Assembly (NCBI GenBank): GCA_032821775.1
Contig: JAVLRN010000047.1
Span: 1 to 25,999 of the forward strand
Length of the DNA: 25,999 bases
Source of the DNA: Sanguinoderma infundibulare
Taxonomy: Eukaryota > Basidiomycota > Agaricomycetes > Polyporales > Polyporaceae
Direction of reading: 5' to 3'
Under the pieces are notes generated by a model. That model was not told where the DNA came from. It did not search any database and was given only the letters and a program-made list of their open reading frames with translations. A program made the position numbers and the translations under genes. Positions 1-23,489 of this stretch are shown piece after piece. Every line of letters starts with the position of its first letter. Position 1 is the stretch's first letter.

Positions 1-14300
<14,300 letters not shown>

Positions 14301-14371
14301 TGATCTTTACCAGAATCGAACTGGTTCTAACTTCTTGAAGGGAAGCTGTACAACCTTTATACTTAAAGACC
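14301..14371 (-). tRNA. trnE: tRNA-Glu(UUC)
   Basis: 71 nt. Acceptor GGTCTTT pairs with AAAGATC, discriminator A. T arm ACCAG-TTCGATT-CTGGT is perfect. Anticodon stem GCTTC/GAAGT with loop CCTTCAA gives anticodon TTC. Position 33 is C rather than the near-universal T. Last tRNA before cox1. Confidence 0.9.
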
Positions 14372-14378
14372 GGGATAA

Positions 14379-14450
14379 TAGCGAATAATGGAGTCGAACC
14401 GAATCTAACAGATCATGAGACTGTCGTGCTAACCGTTACACTATATCGCT
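14379..14450 (-). tRNA. trnM: tRNA-Met(CAU), imperfect
   Basis: 72 nt. Acceptor begins AGCGA and ends TTCGCT. The D arm region GTGTAACGGTTAGCAC is good. Anticodon stem ACAGT/TCTGT has one T-T mismatch, with loop CTCATGA (CAT). The T arm TTCGG-TTCGACT-CC(AT) pairs properly only if one G is missing after CC, and the last two acceptor pairs are also mismatched. This fits a one-base sequencing deletion; a degenerate gene copy is the alternative. Initiator versus elongator cannot be told. Confidence 0.78.
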
Positions 14451-14476
14451 TGAAGGATACACTATCTTTGAAACAA

Positions 14477-14560
14477 TACGAACAAAGAGACTCGAACTCT
14501 TAAGGAATTACTTCCACTCCTGCTTAAAAGGAGATTGTTTACCAATTTCAACATGTTCGT
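14477..14560 (-). tRNA. trnL: tRNA-Leu(UAA)
   Basis: 84 nt class II tRNA with a long variable arm. Acceptor ACGAACA/TGTTCGT is perfect, discriminator A. Anticodon stem CTCCT/AGGAG with loop TTTAAGC gives TAA. T arm AAGAG-TTCGAGT-CTCTT. Confidence 0.96.
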
Positions 14561-14650
14561 TAGTATTAAATACACTCTCTTTTATTAATTAAAAAAAAAA
14601 AATTAAATAAAATAAAATGTTAAATTTGTAAAAATAAAAATATTATTATA

Positions 14651-14724
14651 AGGCGTCAAGAGGAATTGAACCTCTGAAAAAAAGTATTAACAGTACTCCG
14701 CAATTACCACTCTGCCATGACACC
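14651..14724 (-). tRNA. trnN: tRNA-Asn(GUU)
   Basis: 74 nt. Acceptor GGTGTCA/TGACGCC has one G-T pair. Anticodon stem GAGTA/TACTT with loop CTGTTAA gives GTT. T arm AGAGG-TTCAATT-CCTCT. Confidence 0.95.
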
Positions 14725-14742
14725 TATCTATAAATAGATATA

Positions 14743-14817
14743 TACGGTAGGCGCGATTCGAACACGCTATACATCTCCTCCCCAAAAGGAGCGACGAACC
14801 AATTTGTCATCTACCGT
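14743..14817 (-). tRNA. trnP: tRNA-Pro(UGG)
   Basis: 75 nt. Acceptor ACGGTAG/CTACCGT is perfect, discriminator A. Anticodon stem CTCCT/AGGAG with loop TTTGGGG gives TGG. T arm GCGTG-TTCGAAT-CGCGC. First of a five-tRNA cluster reading toward cox1. Confidence 0.96.
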
Positions 14818-16111
14818 TTAAATTTTAAATAATTAAAATATAACTCTTCTTTTATTAATTAAAAATAATAGGGTATAATTAAAAAAATTATCTATAAAGT
14901 ATAAATAATGAAAAAATAATAAGTATCTTATTAACTTATAAAATATTAATTAGTTTAATAATATTTTACTTATATAAGCATTATAAATATGAAGGCGACT
15001 CTATAGATGAGTTAAAGTAAATAACATTTATATCTTAAAATTTTTAATTGGGATACCTGGTTCCATTATATGAAAAATATCCGATATGCCACAATTTAAC
15101 TTATTAAGGATAATACACCCTTAATCTACTTAACTTAAAATAGTAATGTACAAATGAATAACAATATACAAAAATCTGCTAATGAAAAAAAAGAATAAAT
15201 CTAGTAATTTAAAAAATTGGAAAAAAAAAAAAATCAGTATAATTTTTAGTAAACCTAAACTAAATTAATTCATATCATTAATCAGGATATAATGTTGATT
15301 TAAACTTATTTTTGGTTAAATATCTAGAATCATTAAATTAATCCAAATCTAAAACTTCTACTAAAGCTAAATATGATCGTGAACCTATTATAGATATTAA
15401 AGATTTAGTTAATGGAACTAATAATTAATTAATATCCAGTATCAGATCTAATTCTAATTTTAATACAGATCCTACAATCGATTATGTTTCACTTAAAAAA
15501 AAAAGTAATATTTAATTGATTCAATTAAGGAAGAAAGATCTATTCCTAAACATAATACTCCCATTTGTTTTGGTATAAAGGTAATTAACAAAATTTATGT
15601 TACTTAAATGTTATAAAAAATGGTTAAAATTTACCTTACATATCCCATTATCTAAATTAACTTAAAATTTAAGATAGTTATTAACTAAAAAAATTAATAT
15701 TTCCTCTGCTTACAAGAATATCTAATGTTTTTTAGTTAATTGGATAGTTATAAGGTACTACTATGAAAGAAAGCAAATTTATCTGGATTACTTAAATTCT
15801 ATCCTATAGATTTACTTAATTTTAAGAAAAAAAATAATTAAATTAAGAATAATGAATGTAACAGATATATATAATATTCTTATACTAACTCAAAACTATT
15901 TTAATTTTCAGTACGATAATTTGAACTAGCTCTATTTTTCTCTTTTTAGTTAAATTATCCATATTCTATTTGAGATCTCGTTTTGTTAATTGGAATGTAT
16001 TGTTTTATTAAAATTTAAAAAGAATTTTTTTGTTTTTAAATTATATCGCTGATCTAAATTAGCTTTTCTATGCTACCTTAAAAAAAAAAAAAAATAAGGG
16101 GGAATAATTAT
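14818..16111. other. Gene-poor AT-rich spacer with possible decayed plus-strand ORF
   Basis: No intact gene or tRNA is visible. On the plus strand, 15150-15640 holds protein-like pieces in changing frames: MNNNIQKSANEKKE, then KAKYDREPIIDIKDLVNGTN near 15364-15425, then SNFNTDPTIDYVSLKKKSN near 15453-15508, then ERSIPKHNTPICFGIKVINK near 15533-15591. Stops and shifts separate them. This could be a decayed ORF on the opposite strand, for example a relic of an integrated plasmid, but no polymerase motif is recognisable. A long A run lies at about 16079-16094. Confidence 0.35.
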
Positions 16112-17964
16112 TTATCTTATACTAGATCTAGCTAAAACCCCTTCAACTTCGGTTAATAATGCATATATCATAACAATCGATGAGAAATCCTCTATATAGG
16201 GACCTCTTTCTAAAACATTATTAAAAATAATATTATTATTATAAACCCCTATTCCATTTGTTTGATTTAATACACTTTCGAATCTAGTTAAATTATCTGA
16301 ATTAAGACCTATTGCTCTATTTAAGACCCCATGTTCATCAGCCATTATCACTGAATTATTCCTTAATAAAGGTTCAGCAGCAATAACTCTTTGACTTATA
16401 GTCGATAGTATAAAGTTATACCATCTACCGATTAAATTGAGACGTTCATCATTACACATTGAAACCATTTGTTCCTTATTATCAGTGTAAAACCGTGTTA
16501 CTGTTACACGGTTTACATTACAAACTTCCTTAGTAAGAACAGCTTTTAGCCAAAGGTTACCATTACAATAACCAAAAAAATGAAGAAAAGAATCCGAACC
16601 TGGTGTAAAATATAATCTACTATCTCTAGAATTGTTAAATCGTTCTCTTACATGTGAATCAAAACCATTATCAATATTACAAGGTTGTGTTATTAACCTA
16701 CCATTTCCATTAGGAATTAAAGTATATTTATGTAAATCATGGCTAGTAAAAATTCCACAAAAATCTTCTAGATAAGAAGATATATTCCTTCTATCTTGGA
16801 TACTGATTGGGTAATGACTTAATATATGACTATAACTACCATATATAGAATTAGCTCTAATATTCCATTTGGTAAATGAGAACCATAGACAAGATTGTAA
16901 TATATTGGTACACCAGTAGATTTGGCTATCACTATTATATTAACCACTTCAGAAGCTGGTTTTATAAAAACTTCACCTAATAAAATCTGATTAAATGCAG
17001 AATTGTAACAAGCTTTTTTTAAGACTAGTGCCTTATAATGGTTAATTAGCTCTCTAAATTCTGGGCAATCATTACAGGCTGTGTCTAAAGCTGATATATT
17101 TCTCCAAAAGGATCCTTCATTGAAAACAATATGTAAATTATTTGGACAAGGAAAATTACTTATGATATAAATACTTTTTAAATTATTGGGTATTTCTTTT
17201 ACTTCTGCTTCCACTAATGCTTTATCATGCTGTAGATCGCTTTTAGTAGTAGCAAAATTTCTTGGGTCATCACAATAAATAACATCACAAAAACCTAACC
17301 ATTTAAACAATTGACAGTTAAACAATTGACTGTTAACCAATTGAGATAAACATAGAAATATAGGAAAAGGTAATAAAAATAAATAATGAAAAAAAGTAAA
17401 TTTAAAGCTTTGATTTAAATCAAGTTCATATTTATATGAGTCAAAATTTTTACAAATATAATAAAAAAAGTTGAAAAACTTAAGATATTTATACATAGAA
17501 AAGATTCAAAGTAATCACCACCAAAAAAATCAAAGTAATAATAATCAATTCTAATTGCTACCAATAAACTCAATACTATTAGTAGAATATTAAAAGTTAA
17601 ATATAATATAAAATAAGGATAAACTTTAACATTATTTTTTAATTCCTTGATAAAGAATGGTATACCTTTAAATAAAGTTATAAATATTCTACACAAAAGA
17701 TTAAATTTCACAAATAATAAATAAAATAATCCTATTAAAAATAATATACCTTTTAATTTGTCAGAGATATTTAGGGTAATAAATATTTCTTGTCTTAAGA
17801 ATAAAGTAATTAAACCAGAAATAATTAGTATAATACTAAAAATAATACTATTAAAAATAAAACCAGTTTGTAACCTTAAAACCTTATAAAAATAATTTAA
17901 TATTAAATTAAATCTATTTGTCTCAGGTAGAGGTCCGACCTTCCAAATTCTTATTTGGAAACAT
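16112..17964 (-). CDS. Hypothetical membrane protein downstream of cob, frameshifted
   Basis: I do not recognise this ORF. The likely start is the ATG at 17964-17962, only 4 nt after the cob stop (MFPNKNLEG...). A one-base shift near 17934 leads into PLPETNRFNLILNYFYKVLR. Four or five hydrophobic segments follow (FIFNSIIFSIILIISGLI, LKGILFLIGLFYLLFV, YFILYLTFNILLIVLSLLVA, FTFFHYLFLLPFPIFLCL), then about 400 mostly soluble residues including YCDDPRNFATTKSDLQHDKA, SFWRNISALDTACNDCPEF, GRWYNFILSTISQRVIAAEP and the end LTEVEGVLARSSIR. Further shifts lie in the T7 run near 17460 and the A run near 16870. Corrected length is about 617 residues. It is not rps3, atp or nad-like. Close spacing suggests co-transcription with cob. 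Confidence 0.6.
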
Positions 17965-17968
17965 TAAA

Positions 17969-20900
17969 TTAAATATTATTAGAAAAAGTTGCTAAATCGA
18001 ATAAAGTATTTTCTATTAAACCAGCAGCCGGTACAATTAATAAGAACCAAGCAAAATAGAATGCCGTAGCTATTTGACCAATTTCAACATAAGGACTATT
18101 TGGATGTTGAGAACCGATCCACATTAAAATAATGAAATCGACTACAAATAACCAGAATGCAAATTTCATTAAGGTCTAAACGAGACCCTCTAACTCTAGA
18201 TAAATCTGTGTAAGGTAATACTAATAATATTAATAAAGAACCAAACATAGCTACCACTCCTAATAATTTATTTGGAATTGATCTTAAAATAGCATAGAAT
18301 GGTAATAGATCATTTAAATATATTTACTGTAATTTATCTGAGTTTATTTTGTAGTACATATCTTTATGCATAAACTGAGAGATATTGTTTCTTATCAAAT
18401 CCATGCTTTCTTCCCAAATATAAATTCTTTCTCCTTTTTTGTGTTTATGAATTGTACATTTTAAAGAATTTACTCCAAACATGTTTTCTAAAGTATGTTT
18501 TAATAATAAAATATCTTGTAGAGTAAAACCATAAGTATTTAATGTAAACCCTTATTTTGAATAGAACCGTCATCCATTATCCATTAAGCTAAACCTCTAG
18601 GAGTAAGTAAATTTTGTATATTAGAAGGAACTATTTTTAAATGACCTGAATTATAAAATAGGTTTTTATAAAAATTAAAACAAGGAAGTGATAATGTAGC
18701 AAATTGAACTGAACTATATTTATTATTACTTTTCTTATCTGTAAAAAATCTTTCTTTAAGAATAAAATCTTTAGATAAGTAAGGTTTAAATAACTCTAAT
18801 ACATGATTAAAATAATTAAGATGATGTAATCTTAAACTACTTTGTGTATAAAAAAACCTAGAATTACCGTTTAACGATCTTTTTTGAATATGACCATCAC
18901 CTAGTAATAATCCTACTATAATTTCATTAAAAGGATATTCAATAGTTATTTTCGATCTTTCAAATTTTGAAAGTCTTTTAGTAGGTATAGTGGAATAATT
19001 TTGCGTACATTCTAAACTTATAGAAGTTATCAGACCACTTTATACAATAATTATATTATCCATTATCTTTAAATAATGGCTGGGACTATATCTTCATCCT
19101 TAATTAATGAATAATTTTTATATAAAATTTTAAATAAGGAGCTTTACGTGTAGTCTCTGAGGATCCTACTCCTGGCCCGGACGGCATATTAATAGTTAGG
19201 TTCCTGCTGATTGTCCATTGTAGCATACTTAAAATTGTTACCATTAAGGTATTTAAGCCTTTAGGAGTTTCAGCATATAGTAAAGTTAATTTTTCATAAG
19301 ATTTCTCTTAAGCATGGCATCTATTTTAATACCATTCTGGTACAATAGATGCTGGTGTTTGCATTGGATTAGCTGCTATATAATTATCACTATGTCCTAA
19401 GAAATTAGGGTAATAGAATACCATAATACTTAATACTAAGAAGAAGAATAATATAGTAACTAAATCTTTAAATATAAAGTATGGATGGAATGCATATCTA
19501 TCACCACTTCCTGATATTCCATTAGGATTATTTGAACCATGTGTATGTAGCATGTTTTATTGCTAATCTATATTTAATTTATATGACATATCTTGATGCA
19601 TATGTTCTATAACTAAATATTTAACTAAAGACAATTGATTTTTTTGAAATATATAAGCTATACTGTGACTTTTCTTTTTTAGAAATATTTATTGTAGCTT
19701 TGATAGAAAAATTTTTATCTAACGCTTTAATTAATAGATTTAATTCTACCAAGAAAAGGAATTAGTATATAATTTTAAACCGGAACCGGTAAAACCCCCA
19801 TCATCCATAATCCAGTAAGCTAAACTAACTGGTGTTAAAAGGTCTGCTATGTTATTTGGAATTATTTTTTCCTTCAAAATAAAAATTTCATATAATTCAT
19901 TAAAACAAGGAAGAGATAAAGTAGAAAAACTTATATTATATATAACTTTTCCTGTGTTTTTATCAGTAACTATTGAAACTGAAGGAGTAGTTAACACAAA
20001 TTCTTGGATTAAATAATATAAATGTAATAAATATGAAGCATTTATAGAACCCTGTCTAAAAATAATTCTTACATTAGCTCTTTCAAAAAATCTTCTCATA
20101 TGTACATCCCCAAGAATATTTCCTTTTAATACTTGTTTTAAATAAGGATCTAATTTAAATTGAGATCTTTCATCTTTATTAATTCTTTTTACAGAGTGAC
20201 TGATATGAAATAATCTAGTTATAGTTAATATAGGTTTATGCAATAATTACTATAACTTTCAGTATAGTTTGGACTATATTATCACCTTATTTAAGTAAGG
20301 TGTCAAGCGTGTAGTCTCTGAGGACCCTACTCTTTTTATAAAAATTATATTAGGTTTCCTGCTGATTGTCCATTGTAGCATACTTAAAATTGTTACCATT
20401 AAGGTATTTAAGCCTTTAGGAGTTTCCAGCATATAGCTTGATTCTAATTATATTATATCTAATATAAAGGCCCTACATTTGAGCAATTAAATGTGCTACA
20501 ACTAAAGCAGCTAATAAGAAAGGTAATAAGTAATGTAATGAAAAGAATCTATTTAATGTAGCATTACTTACACTAAAACCTCCCCAGATTAACTCTACTA
20601 ATCTTGTCCAAATACTGGAATAGCACTTAATAAATTTGTAATTACTGTAGCACCCCACAGCGACATTTGACCATAAGGTAATACATAACCCAGGAACCCT
20701 GTAGCCATCATTACTATTAGGATAATAACACCTATAGACCATAATAATACTCTTGGTGATTTATATGATCCGTAATATAATCCTCTTGCTATATGCAATA
20801 AATGTTATTTGAATACTATAAGTACAATATATCCTGTACAATATAATTTCAAAAGTAATCGCCTTGTACCATAGTACGATTAATAGCTAAGATTACTTCT

Positions 20901-22947
20901 TAACTTCTCAGTTAAGGTCAGACTATATCTTTATCTAAAATAACTTTAATTTAAACTACTATCTTACATAATTAACTTTATTTATAGATTATTAGCGTTT
21001 AGTCGTTGAGGGGTTTAAATTAATACCATTTTCCAAACTACAAACCCAAAATAAAAAGGGCTTTAAATAAGTAGTTTAGATGTATTAAAGGTCGAAACTT
21101 CCCTGCTGATTGTCTAATCTTTCAAATTTTAACTTTATAAAATTAAACGTATAACTAATTTTATATTAGTATTGAAAGCTCTAAAGAGTTCCCAGCATAT
21201 AGCTAATTACTGTTTACAAAATTTAGTAGGAATTAATATAAACAAGCCCATATAATTTATTTAATTACAATTATACTATTTTTAGTTCTAAGTTAAAACT
21301 TTTTTTATTAATAGGAGAAGAATAAAATGTATAATTATCTTTAAATACCCTTCCAGTATCAATATAATTTTTTATACTAGATACAGAGACTAAGCCAATA
21401 GCTTTACCTCCTTGTCTGTAACTATTAAATGGAGAACCAGGTATTTCTTCCCCATCTTTGTAAATATGTAAATTATAACCTTTTCTGCTTCTTTGTGCAA
21501 TGGCATATTCTTTAGCCAATGCAAAATGGCTTTTTTTAGAAAAGATATTAAATGGTGGTTCTATTTCAAAAAGAGCATTTATTTCAGCTGTATCTAGGAT
21601 ATCAATCATATTTGAGAAATATCTCTTAGAATTCATATTATTACCTAATTTTAATAGAATATCTTTCCCAGTAGGGATTTTAGAATAACCATGTATTATT
21701 AAAAATAGGCCTACACTCCAAATTTTAAAATCTACCTCTTTTCTACTTAAAAAGGGTAAATCTTTAAAAAAAGGGAAAATATATTGAAAAAGAACATCTG
21801 TATCAGAGATAGTTAATTGATAAGCAGTATTATTATTTTTTCCCGCAATAATACAATTAGGCTGAGGACCTAAAAATAACCCATTAAAAATAGTTTGTCT
21901 TGGAATATTTTGTAAAAAGATAGATATAGCTTCTAGTACTTGTCTATCCTTTTGAGTAATTGAAAAGATAGCTCTATTATTAGTAAAATGGAAAGAACCA
22001 TCCCCTTCCACAAAGCCTAATAACCAATACTTAGAAATCAATGAATAAGATATATTATAACCATAAAAATTAGTTCTATTGCTATTCATACTTTCTTTAA
22101 TTTTAACTATTTTATTGAAAGTTTCAGGAGCTATAGTAATAGTTTTTCTATTGGAGATTGCAGAGTTTTTTTTCAATAAAACTGCTATTCTCCAATCTCT
22201 ATAATCTAATTGTTTATGTGTCATTAAAGGGTATTTATTAAATATAGGTAGTAATGCATCAACTATAAGTTGAAAAGAATGAACAGCAAAAGTACAAGTA
22301 TTACCTTTGATAGAAACAACTCCTATACCTAATTTTTCTTTAATTTTATATAAAACCGCAGAATCATCAATATGAAGAGTAATTTTAAAACTAAAATTTA
22401 CTTCACTTTTATTTTTTGTCTGTATTAAGAATGTCCCTTCGGCATCCGTAAATCCTACAAACCATTGAAAAAATTTGTGATCTGTATCTTTAGAATCCAA
22501 GTTACCTAAACTAGAAATACCACCAAAGCCAAATAAATTTAAAAAGGTATCTGAAATAACTTTTTTAAATAGTAGGTAACAATAAAAAGGTAATTTACAA
22601 AGATTAATAATTTTGTTTTTAGAATAAAATAGTATATCGCTAAGTATAATTTTATAAAATAGAGCATATACAAATATAAAGAAGAATGATGCAACATTTG
22701 CATGTGTATATCTTATAGCCCAACCATTATTAACATCTCTCATTATATGTTCCACTGAATTAAATGCAAAATCCACATGTGGTTGATAATGCATTGCTAA
22801 GAAAATTCCTGTTAATATTTGTAACACTAAACATACTCCTAATAAAGAACCAAAATTCCATAAATAAGAAAGATTAGCAGGTTCAGGTGAATCTATTAAA
22901 TATGAATTTACAAGTCTAAGTAATGTTTGCGATTTTAAACTTCTCAC
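17969..22947 (-). CDS. cob: Cytochrome b, complete, 4 exons
   Basis: Complex III subunit, an eight-helix inner-membrane protein binding two hemes b. Exons: 22947-22663, 20795-20482, 19550-19331, 18310-17969. Landmarks: [128 protein letters not shown], then [20 protein letters not shown] and [14 protein letters not shown]. Three single T residues are missing relative to the expected frame: near 20600 (FGQ-D-LVEL) and near 18171 and 18179 (GSR-F-RP-L-MKF). Restoring the count gives 1164 nt, 387 residues, the usual length. Confidence 0.97.
18311..19330 (-). mobile_element. Group I intron cob-i3
   Basis: Splits the Tyr codon of PEWY|LLPF. P about 19266-19280, Q about 19199-19214, R about 19147-19164 (CTCAGAGACTACACG) and S about 19082-19094 (AAGATATAGTCC). 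The P-Q segment is almost identical to that of cob-i2. The ORF follows the core. The 3' G is at 18311. Confidence 0.9.
18324..19040 (-). CDS. LAGLIDADG_2-type homing endonuclease of cob-i3, interrupted
   Basis: No ATG opens the frame, but it is clearly coding: [20 protein letters not shown] with [14 protein letters not shown] (first block), [34 protein letters not shown], then [31 protein letters not shown] (second block). The TAA at about 18585 sits where Tyr or His is usual in [10 protein letters not shown] missing T just after (GLH, near 18550) shifts the frame. The C-terminus then reads [20 protein letters not shown] to [15 protein letters not shown], stop at 18324. It overlaps the intron end closely. 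Probably inactive if the in-frame stop is real. Confidence 0.75.
19551..20481 (-). mobile_element. Group I intron cob-i2
   Basis: Lies between ...VVAHLIA and [11 protein letters not shown]. Core close to the 5' end: P about 20421-20438, Q about 20352-20369 (AATCAGCAGGAAACC), R about 20307-20323 (CTCAGAGACTACACG) and S about 20270-20283 (ATATAGTCC). The endonuclease ORF follows S. The 3' G is at 19551. Confidence 0.9.
19563..20243 (-). CDS. LAGLIDADG_2-type homing endonuclease of cob-i2, frameshifted C-terminus
   Basis: The first 165 residues are intact from about 20243: [20 protein letters not shown] with [20 protein letters not shown] (first block), [20 protein letters not shown], then [20 protein letters not shown] (second block, catalytic DD present). 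The frame breaks after LYTNSFS near 19755 (one T missing), resumes as [20 protein letters not shown], breaks again in the A7 run near 19655, and ends [20 protein letters not shown] to a TAG at 19563. Corrected length is about 227 residues, normal for this family. Confidence 0.83.
20796..22662 (-). mobile_element. Group I intron cob-i1
   Basis: Lies after ...FFFIFVYA and before [11 protein letters not shown]. Core at the 3' end: P about 21188-21202, Q about 21099-21114 (AATCAGCAGGGAA), R about 20996-21013 with the variant CCTCAACGACTAAACGC, and S about 20917-20933 (AAGATATAGTCTGACC). The ORF occupies the 5' part, continuous with exon 1. The 3' G is at 20796. Confidence 0.87.
21271..22662 (-). 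CDS. LAGLIDADG endonuclease with C-terminal NUMOD1-like domain, fused to cob exon 1, intact
   Basis: Continuous frame of 558 residues from the cob start; residues 96-558 are intron-encoded. After a hydrophobic linker (about 96-140), helix one is [17 protein letters not shown] (about 161-177) and helix two is [17 protein letters not shown] (about 308-324), both with catalytic acids. Unusually for this family, about 100 residues follow the second half-domain, ending in a NUMOD1-like module: [20 protein letters not shown], then [15 protein letters not shown] and [13 protein letters not shown]1 is typical of GIY-YIG and HNH enzymes. No frame breaks, so probably expressed and possibly active. Confidence 0.92.
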   Translation of the reverse strand, partial: LFYKIILSDILFYSKNKIINLCKLPFYCYLLFKKVISDTFLNLFGFGGISSLGNLDSKDTDHKFFQWFVGFTDAEGTFLIQTKNKSEVNFSFKITLHIDDSAVLYKIKEKLGIGVVSIKGNTCTFAVHSFQLIVDALLPIFNKYPLMTHKQLDYRDWRIAVLLKKNSAISNRKTITIAPETFNKIVKIKESMNSNRTNFYGYNISYSLISKYWLLGFVEGDGSFHFTNNRAIFSITQKDRQVLEAISIFLQNIPRQTIFNGLFLGPQPNCIIAGKNNNTAYQLTISDTDVLFQYIFPFFKDLPFLSRKEVDFKIWSVGLFLIIHGYSKIPTGKDILLKLGNNMNSKRYFSNMIDILDTAEINALFEIEPPFNIFSKKSHFALAKEYAIAQRSRKGYNLHIYKDGEEIPGSPFNSYRQGGKAIGLVSVSSIKNYIDTGRVFKDNYTFYSSPINKKSFNLELKIV

Positions 22948-23320
22948 TAATTTTTTTTTTATTTTTTTTGAAAAGATATATTATTATTATTATTTTTAAA
23001 TTAATATAAATAAACATTAATACTATAAATTAAAAATATAATAAACATATACATTATTGTATTAAGATATTAAAGGATAATTTTTGAATGTTTAACTTTT
23101 CTTTATAAACATCATTCATTTATATGATTGTTAATAAATATATTTTATTATTTATATACTTACACACCCTTATTTTCTTAAATTATTATTTTATTTTTTT
23201 TTTCATTTAATTATAAAATTTAAACTTTTGCTAAGAAATTGTTTTGAATTTTATAACACTGTAACGAATAACAAATGACAAATAACAAATGAAAGATTTA
23301 ATTTTATAAAAAATATAATT
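22948..23320. other. AT-rich spacer between trnI and cob
   Basis: 373 nt of nearly pure A/T with no coding frame or tRNA. The only structure noted is an imperfect direct repeat of aataacaaatga around 23266-23292, next to trnI. Any cob leader or promoter would lie here, but I cannot identify a promoter consensus. Confidence 0.5.
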
Positions 23321-23391
23321 TAAGCCCAAGAAGAATCGAACTTCTACATATTCCTTATCAAGAAATTATTCTACCTTTAAATTATAGGCTT
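23321..23391 (-). tRNA. trnI: tRNA-Ile(GAU)
   Basis: 71 nt. Acceptor AAGCCTA/TGGGCTT, discriminator A. Anticodon stem ATTTC/GGAAT with loop TTGATAA gives GAT. T arm AGAAG-TTCGATT-CTTCT. It lies about 100 nt after the nad1 stop, on the same strand. Confidence 0.94.
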
Positions 23392-23489
23392 TTTAATTTT
23401 TTTTAAAATTGGTTTATTATATAATTAAACTACTTTCTTTTAAATCATAAAAAGGGGGATATTATTATTTATTTAATAATAATTTTAAT

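Noticed and set aside
16112..17964. rps3 or a plasmid DNA polymerase as the identity of the ORF behind cob
   Set aside because: Lacks the Lys-rich rps3 C-terminus and shows no family B polymerase motifs such as a DTDS box; left unassigned.
21500..21688. Plus-strand open frame of 62 codons
   Set aside because: Antisense shadow of the cob-i1 endonuclease.
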